Made by a program: the position numbers and the translations under genes
From: Budorcas taxicolor
Taxonomy: Eukaryota; Chordata; Mammalia; Artiodactyla; Bovidae
Direction: 5' to 3'
Assembly: GCF_023091745.1 (NCBI RefSeq)
Contig: NC_068926.1
Coordinates: 51,670,001 to 51,734,000, forward strand
Length of the DNA stretch: 64,000 nt
Shown: in pieces, positions 53,172 through 62,458 of the stretch
How positions within the stretch are numbered: position 1 is the stretch's first letter
Layout: each line of letters starts with the position of its first letter
Notes under the pieces: generated by a model
What the model saw: the letters and a program-made list of their open reading frames with translations, nothing else
Told to the model about the DNA's origin: nothing
Database searches by the model: none

Positions 53172-53360
53172 CGGGACTTCTCTGGTAGTCCATTGGCTGA
53201 GACACTGACCTGCCAATGCAGGGGACTGGGGTTCGATCCCTGGTCAGGGAACTACATCGTACATACCGCAACTGAGAGTTCGCATGCCACAACCAAAGAT
53301 CCTGTGGGCCGTAACTAAGACCCAGAGCAGCCAAATAAATAAATATTCTTTAAGAAATAA
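53172..53360 (+). mobile_element. CHR-type SINE
   Basis: Head 'gggacttctctggtagtcca', 'ggggttcgatccctggtcag', tail (aaat)n. The word 'aatgtatctc' precedes it and recurs after the second SINE. Confidence 0.88.
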
Positions 53361-53392
53361 ATAAATGAAAATAAAGTGAATCTCATATTAGG

Positions 53393-53517
53393 GAATTCCC
53401 TGTCAGTCCAGTGGTTAGGACTCCACGCTTCCTCTGCAGGGGGCACCAGTTTGATCCCTGGTCTGACCACTGAGATCGCCCAAGCCACACGGTGCAGCCA
53501 ATAAAATTTTTTTTAAA
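53393..53517 (+). mobile_element. CHR-type SINE, short copy
   Basis: Head 'gggaattccctgtcagtcca', 'gtttgatccctggtctgacc', short end. It lies 33 bp after the preceding CHR tail, same orientation. Confidence 0.85.
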
Positions 53518-53639
53518 AAATTAAATGTATCTCATTTTAAATCTCTAAATTTAAATTGAGACACATTTTAAATACACTTAAACATGAATGTATCTCTGTT
53601 TTAAACATGGGAAAACATCAGACAAACACAAACCGAGGG

Positions 53640-54000
53640 CCATTCTCAAAAATCACTGAACTGCACTCTTCAAAAATGTCAAGGTCAGGCCAGACCAGAC
53701 ATGACAGACACTGTCACAGGTTAGAAGAAACCAGAGACCCCAGCTCACTGCACTGTGAGATCCCAGGAGGGATCTTGGAACAGTAAAAAGACATTAGTGG
53801 AAGCACTTGTGAAAATCGGGTAAGGTTTGTTGTTCACTTAATCGCATCCTATCAACATCAATTTCCTAGTTTTGATCTTTGAATAAATGTGTAAGATTTC
53901 AATATCAGGGGGAGCTGGGTGAAGAATATACGAGAACTCTCTGTGCTATTTTGCAACTTTTCTGTAAGTCTAAAGATGTTATTCTAAAATAGAAAAGTTC
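53640..54000 (+). mobile_element. Old L1 3' end
   Basis: Sense 'gaactgcactcttcaaaaat', 'gtcaaggtcaggccagacca', 'gggggagctgggtgaagaat', 'gcaacttttctgtaagtcta' and a T run that ends the element region. Confidence 0.7.
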
Positions 54001-54523
54001 TTTTTTTTTTTTTGAAAGAAGGGTTAGGCTACCTGCGGAGGGAAGGAACTAAGGATTTATACATCAGTTGACCGGAGACATTGATTGAGGGCTTCTGACT
54101 GGGTGGAGATCTCCCGGCACTTCCAGCTTGCTGGGTGGGCAAAGCGACCTACCAGGTCTCAGAAAAGAGGTTTCAGGCAGTGGCAGCTAGAAGGTGAATG
54201 AGCCAATGGCCAGCCGAGAGACACAGGTGGGGCCCTGGGCAGCATCCCCTACAGACGCTCACTCTGAGAGGCAACAAGAACAGTTTAGGGGCTTTGAGAC
54301 TAGGTTCTATCTCTTCCTTCCCTGCTGGCAGTCTTTCCAATCCATTTCTGTATAACCAGATAGCCATTCAACACTGACCCCTTCCCTTACTGGAAGGGAC
54401 CTGGTGACCTAGCCCCTTCATTAGTGACACAGTCTTTTGTCTTTGGGATGTCTACATCCTTGGGCAGAGGATGGAGTCTGCTTGTTATTTTAGAACAAAA
54501 CTCAATATAAAGTTCAGTAGAGG
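54001..54523. other. Unassigned sequence
   Basis: Begins with a 13-T run; otherwise no gene or repeat recognised. Confidence 0.4.
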
Positions 54524-54525
54524 AA

Positions 54526-54835
54526 CTTTCCTGGTGGTCCAGTGGTTAAGAATCCAGCTTCCAAAGCAGGGGACTCAGGTTCGATCCCTGGTCGGGGAAG
54601 TAAGATCCCCTATACCTCGGGCAACTAAGCCCATGGTCTGCAGCTACTGAGTCTGTGCACTCTAGAGTCCAAGTGCCACAGACGGAGAATCTGTACACCG
54701 CAACAAAGCCTGCACTGCAATGAAGAGTTGCTGTTCAGTCTCTAAGTCATGCCTGACTCTTTGCAATGAAGACGCCACTTGCCAAAGGCTCCACACAGAC
54801 AAATAATAAAATAAACATTTAAAAAAAAATGCTTC
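54526..54835 (+). mobile_element. CHR-type SINE, long form, with a 36-bp insert
   Basis: Head 'aactttcctggtggtccagt', 'aggttcgatccctggtcggg', extended body 'ggcaactaagcccatggtct', 'ccgcaacaaagcctgcactg'. The small insertion at 54726-54761 interrupts the distal body. Confidence 0.9.
54726..54761 (-). mobile_element. 36-bp BovB/Bov-tA terminal insertion
   Basis: The insert reads 'agttgctgttcagtctctaa' plus 16 more bases ending in 'gcctgactctt', the antisense extreme 3' end shared by BovB and Bov-tA. It is flanked by perfect 'tgcaatgaag' (54716-54725, 54762-54771). Confidence 0.85.
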
Positions 54836-56548
54836 CATATACCTTAAGCCATTTGCTAAAAAAGTTAAAAAGATAATGACTGGTGAATTAAGCAAACAAA
54901 CCACAAAACACCGCCATGTATTCACAATTCCATCTAAGCATGTAAGTCCGGACTAAATTCAAACAAAATAATCTGTGACAAGGGATCAGTCTTTCTTTCC
55001 ACTGTACCTCAAGGAATCATCGTTCCCTTCCCATTCTAGAATCCACAGAAAGTAAGTACATTGAGCTGTCAGCTTAACTCAGACAGCACCCACAGGCCCC
55101 TAGCTCCCAGAGTTATGGACTTTTCTTAGGAAAAATCACCTCTTTGTGGATCTGATGGTACATCTATTTTGGAAAAGAGGGGGAGTTCCTTATATACGTT
55201 CCCAACCTCTGTTTTAAATTATTGCTTCAGACCTTCCTGCCAAACCCATCATGTATAAAGGGACTCATGGCTAAGTGTGTAAATAATTTTTAAAATTCCA
55301 CTGGTAGTGATTTGGAAATAAGAGGGTTTTTCTTTTCTTTTTTTTCTTTCTTCTTTCTTTCTCGCTGCTAGGGTTACTCAAGAATTTAACATTGTTTTAA
55401 TTTGGAACACAAGTCAAGTCTATTAAAACCTCTTGTGCCCTGTATGTAAAACTTGGGCTTTACATCATCATAAAGCTTTAGAATATTAAGTAAAATTGAT
55501 TTAATTAAACAAGCAATTTTATTTTTTGCCCTCAGGCCCCACCCTGGATGTGAAAAGGTTTTATAAATTTCAAAGAACATGGAGACATGGGATCAATGTT
55601 ATGGACCTAGGAAATCAAGGTCATCGCTCATACAGGTAGATCAATGAACAAAGGCCTGGGCTACCCCCCCCCCCCCCCCCCGGTTTAGGCAAATTTGAGA
55701 GCCTTTAAATATTCTTATTTTATCATAATAGGATCTGATCAAGCAGAGAGCTGATGCTTTTGCTGCCCAACTTTCATGCATTTTCTTTTGGAAAGGCTCT
55801 CAATTTCCTTCTATGGTGTCAGTCCCTGACTAACTCCAATAATAAAGGATACAGATGGGTTTCATGCAGGGATCCAGGGACCCAAGGCCACAGTGATTTG
55901 TTCCGGGAATGGTCATGTGAGTGAATAGGAGCCAATGAGAAGCCACTGGGATGTTGATGGGAATGCTGGGACCAAGGAACTTCCTCTTTTTTTGTTTGTT
56001 TGTTTTGCTTTGCTTTTTTGAAGCACTAGATCTGGTGCTGCCATCTTGTGACTGCCAGGGGTGAAGGTGCCAGTGGCCACCAGGAAAAGCTCAAGGATGG
56101 ACTCAGTGAGGAAAAGATGGGGCCAAGAATTAGGAAGGAAAAAGAGAGGGGGAAAAAGAGCATCCTATTTATATAGTTTAGACCCCTATTTCCAATTATG
56201 CTCAAAGTCAGCAGTTGCAGAGAGATGAGCCAAGAAATTATTTTTAGTGCTTAACCCAGTTGGGGTTTCTGTCACTTGCAACCAAAACAGACAGAAGCCA
56301 GTTTGTCTGGGAAATTAACAAAGCAGAGCCCTAGTAAGTTAAAAATTACTCCTGAGATGTACTATGTCAGCTCCTCTCTTCAACCATAGATGTTGTGTGA
56401 AGGATCGTGAGGCTTCTCTCAGGGTTGGGGTGGGGGTAAGGGCTCTGGGCTCTGATTCAGGGGTGACTTTGGACAGTCACTTCCTCACTCTGGTACTTAG
56501 TTCCTAAAAGAGGAAGTGGATGCCTCCTCCACAAATATTTTTTTTAAA
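54836..56548. other. Unassigned sequence with homopolymer tracts
   Basis: 1.7 kb with no gene seen. It holds a pyrimidine stretch (55327-55365), the 18-C run listed separately, and an LTR-like end at 56262-56300 ('ggtttctgtcacttgcaacc'). Confidence 0.4.
55664..55681. repeat. Poly(C) run of 18
   Basis: Uninterrupted C from 55664 to 55681, followed by gg. No element of which it would be the tail is recognised. Confidence 0.9.
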
Positions 56549-56765
56549 GGAACTTCCCTGGTGGTCCAGTGGCTAAGACTCCATGCTCCCAATGCAGGGA
56601 GCCCAGGTTCTATCCCTAGTCAGGGAACGAGATCTCACATGCTGCAACTAAGAGTTTGCAAGCCACAGCTAAAGATCCTGCATGCTGAATGAAGAGCGAA
56701 GATTCTGTGTGCCAGACAGAAGATCCAGTGCAGCCAAATCAATATTTAAAAAAAAAAAAAAACCA
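56549..56765 (+). mobile_element. CHR-type SINE
   Basis: Head 'ggaacttccctggtggtcca', 'gtcagggaacgagatctcac', 'agatccagtgcagccaaatc', poly(A) of 14. Confidence 0.9.
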
Positions 56766-56857
56766 CAAAGCAATATACTGTGTTATCAACAAACTTGTTA
56801 TAAAGATTGAATAATATATTTTAAAGCAAAAACAAAAAAACCCCACAAAGCTGTAAA

Positions 56858-56893
56858 TTTATTTATTTATTTATTTTTGGCTGCCCTGGGTCT
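56858..56893 (-). mobile_element. CHR-type SINE, terminal stub with (TTTA)n
   Basis: 'atttatttatttatttattt' followed by 'ttggctgccctgggtc', the antisense tail and first body bases of a CHR SINE; truncated there. Confidence 0.65.
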
Positions 56894-57011
56894 AAATTTT
56901 TAAAAAATAAATAAAAATTACATTAAAATGAAATAAAATGCCACCTCCAGAATGGTCCAATCCATGATTTTAGAGATTGTGATGAGAGATCACAAAGCTC
57001 GTGATACTACA

Positions 57012-57115
57012 CGTGTGCATGCACACACATATATATACTCACATACACATGCACCCATATACATAGATACACACATACACACACACATAAATATAAATAC
57101 ATACACACAAGTCTC
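57012..57115. repeat. CA/TA-rich degenerate microsatellite
   Basis: Mixed 'cacaca', 'tatata', 'cataca' words. Frames through it are repeat artefacts. Confidence 0.85.
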
Positions 57116-57629
57116 TCCCCCAACACACCCCTTATTCCACAGACTACTCAGTCTTCCTTTGTAGGAGTCACTTCTCTCTGGAGCCTAAAGGCCAGGTGCC
57201 CCCCTGAACCCCACAATGGTGCAGAGAAAGTGGGGCACAAAAGCTGAGTCAGCACTTGCTTAAACCCACACAAACCCCTCAACCCCATCTTAGAACGCCC
57301 ATGGGGGGAACAGAAAATGTGCATATGCAGCATTCCACACTTGAATTCCTGGGATGCCCCTGTGGAAAGTTAAAGAACCTTCAAAAAAAAAAAAAAAAAA
57401 AAAAGAGTACTCCTTCATGAGCAAGGAAATCACTATAGCAACCACAGCACGTTGCATCTGGGTGATATCCAGCGTCTTTCCAAGTGTTTTCTGGTGTTTC
57501 TACCCCTGGTCATATTTGTAGAACCAACTCTAACACCTGCTCAGTTTTAAATCACTGAGATGCATAGAATAACCTCCAAAGATGCCAACAGGGTGTTAGA
57601 AAAACCCAACTTCCAGTTTAAATTTTAAT
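57116..57629. other. Unassigned sequence
   Basis: A run of about 24 A at 57380-57404 interrupts otherwise unique-looking DNA; no processed gene is recognisable upstream of it. Confidence 0.4.
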
Positions 57630-57695
57630 GGAAACTGAATCCCTTTGCTGTACACCTGAAACTAACACAATATGATTAATCAAGTATACTCCAGA
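57630..57695 (+). mobile_element. Bovine L1 3' end, very short
   Basis: 'ccctttgctgtacacctgaa', 'actaacacaatatgattaat' are the last bases of the bovine L1 3' UTR. Confidence 0.7.
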
Positions 57696-57764
57696 ATATA
57701 GAAAGTTTCAAAAAAATGTTTAACAGAGGGAAGTGGAAATAGAATGATATACTCTCAACTACAT

Positions 57765-57842
57765 ACCCTCCCACACATATCCACATACACACACACACAC
57801 ACACCCATACCCATACACACATACCCACACACACAGCATGTA
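57765..57842. repeat. (CA)n / CCCATA microsatellite
   Basis: CA block at 57786-57804 with surrounding 'acccataccc' and 'acacatacccacac' variants. Confidence 0.85.
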
Positions 57843-57861
57843 CCTGTACTGGATGGCAGGT

Positions 57862-58066
57862 GAAGTGAAGTGAATTCACTCAGTCGTGTCCTACTCTTTG
57901 CGACCCCATGGACTGTAGCCCACCAGGCTCCTCCCTCCATGGGATTCTCCAGGCAAGAGTACTGGAGTGGGTTGCCATTTCCTTCGCCAGGGGATCTTCC
58001 CGACCCAAGGATCGAACCCGGGTCTCCTGCATTCCAGGCAGACGCTTTAACCTCTGAGCTATCAGG
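57862..58066 (-). mobile_element. Bov-tA SINE with 11-bp target-site duplication
   Basis: Antisense: 'gaagtgaagtgaattcactc', 'agtactggagtgggttgcca', reverse head 'taacctctgagctatcaggg'. 'ggatggcaggt' at 57851-57861 and 58067-58077. It is CpG-rich and therefore probably young. It also explains the 222-codon frame across it. Confidence 0.93.
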
Positions 58067-58077
58067 GGATGGCAGGT

Positions 58078-58509
58078 ATACATCATATATTCTGCACCAC
58101 AAAGAGCCTTCTGCACACCCAGCCCCACTCACATCCTCTGGAAGCTGCTTGTGGGCCACCCCTCACATCTGGAGACCCACACACCAGCAGGTGGTCTATC
58201 GCAGGCCCAGGATATTTGGGCAGGGTTTCTGGGGTCCCAGGTACCAGGAAATCTGGGGTCCCAGGTATCAGGAGTTGTCTGGAGCCAGGGCTAGGATGAG
58301 AGTGGGGCAGGGGAGGGGCTTCCTGTCACACCCACCCTTGGACTCATGTCCTCTGAGGGGAGAGCCTGGCCAGAGTCAGCTCCCTAAGTCCCAGACTCAG
58401 GGCAGTCCCCCTACCGCCCACAGCCAAGTTCAAGGGCATTACTGTCCCCTGGGCACCCCCATCCTCCCCCCTAGGACCATCATAGAACATCATTTAAAAA
58501 CTAGAGTCC
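58078..58509. other. Unassigned sequence
   Basis: Small direct repeats 'ggggtcccaggtaccaggaa'/'ggggtcccaggtatcaggag' at 58230-58274. No gene supported. Confidence 0.4.
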
Positions 58510-58691
58510 TGGGACTTCCCTGGTGCTCCAGTGGTTAAGACCTCACCTTCCAATGCAGGGACTACGGGTTCCATCCACGGCCTGGGAGCTAAGATACCAC
58601 ATGCCTTGTGGCCAAAAAACCACAGAAGCAATATTGTAACAAATTCAATAAAAGACGCTAAAAAGTGAAAAAAAAAAAAAAAAAAAAAAAG
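58510..58691 (+). mobile_element. CHR-type SINE with long poly(A)
   Basis: Head 'gggacttccctggtgctcca', 'gggttccatccacggcctgg', end 'aaattcaataaaagacgct', then about 22 A at 58669-58690. Confidence 0.88.
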
Positions 58692-59256
58692 CCCACAGCC
58701 CTAAAGTGTATATGTCAACCCTTGGCCCCCAAGCATCCCCAAAACACCCGCTCTGGGAGCCCTATTATTGATTCCCTGAGCAGAGGCAGCCCCCTTCCCC
58801 TGTACTTCACCAGATACAGCCTCTTTCAGGACCAGACACCCAGAGCACAGAGGTTTCCTACCACTTGGAAGAACAGAATTTCAGTTTTCTTTGTCACAGC
58901 CAGCTTCAAAGGCATGGGGACAAATTGATTTTTCCAGGACTTCCTTAATTGTCCCAGAGAAGCACTTGAATCTCCTCTATCGGATTCTATTTTCAGAGAT
59001 CTGTTTCTCGGGGCACCTCTGACCCCTCTCAGAGGCTGGCAAGGAGCCCTCTGCCGCTGTGCGCTGACATGAACTGAGGTTTCAGGAGGAGGGGATGGGG
59101 GTCTGAGGGACGCCTGCCATGCATGGCTCCCGCCTTAATGCAGCTAATCATGGCACCTGGGGTTTGTACATTTCTATTCTTCCCAGGAACACGGAGCTTA
59201 CTTCTCTGTTAACCTCATCTACCCGCACATCTGTCAGATGAGGGAACGAGGCACTT
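58692..59256. other. Unassigned sequence
   Basis: No gene or nameable repeat recognised. Confidence 0.4.
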
Positions 59257-59595
59257 TTTTAAAAGGAATCACTTGTGTTTTTAATCAGTTAATGTGTGGC
59301 TGTGCTGAGTCTTCATTGGTGTGTCCTAGCTTTCTCCAGTGGAGGCGGGCGGGGCTGCTCTTCACTGTGGTGCGCCAGCTCCTCACTGCAGCGGCTTCCC
59401 TTGTCGCAGAGCACAGCCTCTAGGCACACGGCTCAGTAGTTTCAGCTCCCAGGCTCTAGTGCACTGGCTCAGTGGCTGCGGCACACAGGTTTAGTTGTCC
59501 TGCCGCATGTAGGATCTTCCCGGATCAGGAAACGAACCCGGGTCCCCTGAATTGGCAGGCGGATTCTTTACTACTGAGCTTCCAGGGAAGCCCCA
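59257..59595 (-). mobile_element. CHR-type SINE, long form, antisense
   Basis: Antisense extended body: 'gtgtggctgtgctgagtctt', 'gggctgctcttcactgtggt', 'cgcagagcacagcctctagg', and reverse head 'ttactgagcttccagggaag'-like text at 59570-59592. Confidence 0.88.
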
Positions 59596-60302
59596 GGATA
59601 AGACATTTTTAACAGCAGACTGGAAGCAGACCCCAAATCTCATGTCCCATGGGTCTGGCACGCACCATCATATCTGAGGGGGCAGGACTGTGTTGCTTGG
59701 GTATCAAGGCAGAGACCCACCTTCCTCTGATATTTTTTCATGGGCTGTCCTGGGGGAGGCTCAAATTGACTTAAATAAGCCATTTTTTTTTCTAAACCAA
59801 ATACCAAAGTCACCTTCACGGAACTTAAAATTGTCCTCTGACCATGCAGTGGTGGGGGCAGGGGTGGCTGGGTGATGCTTGGCTTGGAAAAAGGCTGTGA
59901 TGAGAAGATATGGGAGGAGACACAAGAGAAAGCCTCGGGCACGAAATGTTCCCACTCTTGGTTTCACCATTTGAAAGGGAGCAGACAATTGTTTCCACTG
60001 GAACCCAGAGAGGACTGAGAGTCCCAATTTTCCTACAACGCAGGAAGGAAATTGAGACTTTCGGTTCTGGTTCATTCACTTCAGCTCAGAATCACTCTTC
60101 GGTTGGAAAACTCCTGCAGCCTTTGCAGGTTGAATTTTTATGCCTGCATTTCTGCCAACTCCCTATGCATTTAGCTCCAGATCTTTCCCCCTTTGGGCTC
60201 CAAACTACTGTTGCAAAATTATCCTTCTGTTGGGAATTTACGATACCTCTACCCTTTGAAGGTCTTCCATCAGATACTTCGACTGTAAAAAACTAACTGT
60301 TG
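59596..60302. other. Unassigned sequence
   Basis: Overlapping frames (59640-59942 minus, 59910-60296 plus) have no domain; I see no gene. Confidence 0.4.
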
Positions 60303-60303
60303 T

Positions 60304-60430
60304 GGACTTCCCTGGCAGTCCAGTGGTTAAGATGCCATGCTTCTAATGCAGGATGGTGCAGGTTCAAACCCTGGTCAGGGAACTAAGATTCCACATGCCG
60401 GACAGCCAAAAAAAAAAAGTTTAAAAAACA
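60304..60430 (+). mobile_element. CHR-type SINE, short copy
   Basis: Head 'ggacttccctggcagtccag', 'aggttcaaaccctggtcagg', A-tail at 60409-60418. Confidence 0.88.
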
Positions 60431-60782
60431 ACCATTGTTTCTAGACCTTTGTTGCTATTTATGGACTTACAGGGTATCAACTCCTATTGAGATGTCCAGG
60501 GTACCAGAGTCTATATACACATTTGTCCCCCAGTCAGTTGTTCCTTGGACTCAAGTCAAGGGTGTTGTGTTTTAGGGGAGAAACAGGATATATGACTGCC
60601 CCGTGGTGGGTTATTACATTTGCTTCAGATCAGCACACACTTAAAACCCTGAGACCGTAGACAACCCTCCATCAACCGCCAAACACAGACCATCATGGAA
60701 ACTCACAGACTACCAATCACTGGCATACATGGTCCCCCATCACCCATCAACACAGGACATCTCCACAAGGAAGCGTAGCTGT
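60431..60782. other. Unassigned sequence
   Basis: No gene or nameable repeat recognised. Confidence 0.4.
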
Positions 60783-60792
60783 GATGAGTCCT

Positions 60793-61001
60793 CTGCTTAG
60801 TCGTTCTGCGGTGTCCAACTCTTTGCAGCTCCATGGACCACAGCCCACCAGGTTCTTCTGTCTGTGGAATTCTCTAGGCAAGCATACTGGAGTGGGCTGC
60901 TATTTCCTACTCCAGGGGATCTTCCTAACCCAGAGATCGAACCCAAGTCCCTTGCATCTCCTGCACTGGCAGGGGGATTCTTTACCACTGCTCCACCTGG
61001 G
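60793..61001 (-). mobile_element. Bov-tA SINE
   Basis: Antisense 'gtccaactctttgcagctcc', 'atactggagtgggctgctat', reverse head 'ttaccactgctccacctggg'. 'gatgagtcct'/'gatgactcct' (60783-60792, 61002-61011) flank it, 9 of 10 identical. Confidence 0.9.
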
Positions 61002-61011
61002 ATGACTCCTG

Positions 61012-61558
61012 GCCACCATCAAGCAGAAGACAAGTGTATGCTGGGAAAGACATAATTCATTTCATGCCAATTCTTTTCATTTCCTTGTTAAAAATATAAA
61101 ATAGGAAAAGAATCTTTTTGGAGGGAGGGAAAGAGGTGGAGACGGGGAAAGTCAACATAGAATCTAAACCTATACTGCCAGCAATTGCTATTTTCTGGAA
61201 CAGAAACTTGGCCCCTTCATACTGTTCCATATATTTGTCAAAGTCATCCTTCTCCACAACGCATGTTCCCTGGCAGCCACCACCAGGAATACAGTCCTGT
61301 CCTGTCTTTGGAAACTTACTTTAAAACACTCTCCATGTCCTACTTAAATGTTAGAAAGTCACAGCTTCCCCGGCCTGTAAAGAGAGAGATATTTTAAAAG
61401 ATTCTTATCATCCCACTATCTTAAAAGGCTTGTATTATAAAAGATTCGCATGTGTCGCCGCCAGCTAGAAAACAAAGTAGCTCTGTAGTTTGTACGGTGT
61501 CGAAACAGTGCACATGTTAGGTCCCCGATACATTCATTGAAGTAATTTAACCTGTGTT
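61012..61558. other. Unassigned sequence
   Basis: No gene or nameable repeat recognised; a small CpG-containing patch 'gtgtcgccgccagctag' sits near 61452. Confidence 0.4.
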
Positions 61559-61568
61559 AATTTCCTCA

Positions 61569-61738
61569 GGCGGAGGAGAAGGGGACAACAGAGGATGAGA
61601 TGGTTGGATGGCATCACTGACTCAATGGACATGAGTTTGACTAGGCTCCAGGAGTTGGTGATGGACAGGGAAGCCTGGCATGCTGCAGCCCATGGGGTTG
61701 CAAATAGTCGGATACGACTGAGCGACTGAACTGAACTG
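61569..61738 (+). mobile_element. BovB 3' tail, 170 bp, with target-site duplication
   Basis: Sense 'gcggaggagaaggggacaac' to 'gcgactgaactgaactg'. 'aatttcctca' lies at 61559-61568 and 61739-61748, showing a complete, heavily 5'-truncated insertion. Confidence 0.93.
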
Positions 61739-61949
61739 AATTTCCTCATCTGGAAAAATGAGCATAAAAGTGTTTGCCCTGCCAAAGCAGAAATCCATGA
61801 GAAGCAGAGAGGCCATTTCAATGACTTTCCATAAATAGCCAACCTTCATGAGATACCTTTTTTGTCACTTAGCTCAGTCACAGTGTTTTCCAGTGAGTTA
61901 CTGCTGCATAGTAGGCAGGTCAAAAACAAAGGCACTTAAAAGAACCATT

Positions 61950-62202
61950 TGGGGCCTACCCTGGCAGTCCAGTGGTTAGGAACACAACTTTCACTGCAAA
62001 AGGCTTGGGTTCAATCCTGGCTGGGGAACTAAGATCTCACATGCTGTGGGGCAAATAGTCCCGAGTGCCGTAAATACTGAGCCTGCACTCTAGAGCCTGC
62101 ATGCCCCAACAGAAGATCCCACACACCACAGAGAAGATACCACATGTCACAGCTAAGATCCTATGCGGCCAAATAAATAATTTTTTTTTAAAAAAAAGAG
62201 CC
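61950..62202 (+). mobile_element. CHR-type SINE, long form, with target-site duplication
   Basis: Head 'ggggcctaccctggcagtcc', 'gggttcaatcctggctgggg', body 'ctgagcctgcactctagagc', T/A-rich end. 'agaaccatt' at 61941-61949 and 62203-62211. Confidence 0.9.
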
Positions 62203-62458
62203 AGAACCATTAAATGAGAATTTCTGAAAACAGAGCATGACTACTTAAAAGAACTGATCTGTAGCATCACAGATGTTTATAATATGCCCAACTATTGTTC
62301 CTTTTTTTCTCTTTCTCTCTTACTTTCATTCTCCTTTTTAAATTCCTCTATTTTTCTCCAGTTATTTTTTTTCCTTTCATTCAACAATATTTAATTGAGT
62401 AACTGTCCAATTCTAGGCCAAAGTCTAGAAGAAGTAAGGGATAATTACATAATCTTCA

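Noticed and set aside
53156..53560. Recurring 'atgtatctcattttaaa' words as a satellite
   Set aside because: More simply explained by target duplications and flanks of the two adjacent CHR SINEs.
56038..56051. CTCF-like word; an identical 14-mer occurs at 44391-44404
   Set aside because: The complement TCACAAGATGGCAG misses two core positions; too weak to call beside the two full matches.
57380..57404. Long A run as the tail of a processed pseudogene
   Set aside because: No recognisable cDNA-like sequence or target duplication upstream.
57870..58538. 222-codon plus-strand open frame
   Set aside because: Its first ~70 residues are the antisense translation of the Bov-tA SINE at 57862-58066 and the rest is read-through of unique DNA; no domain or exon structure.
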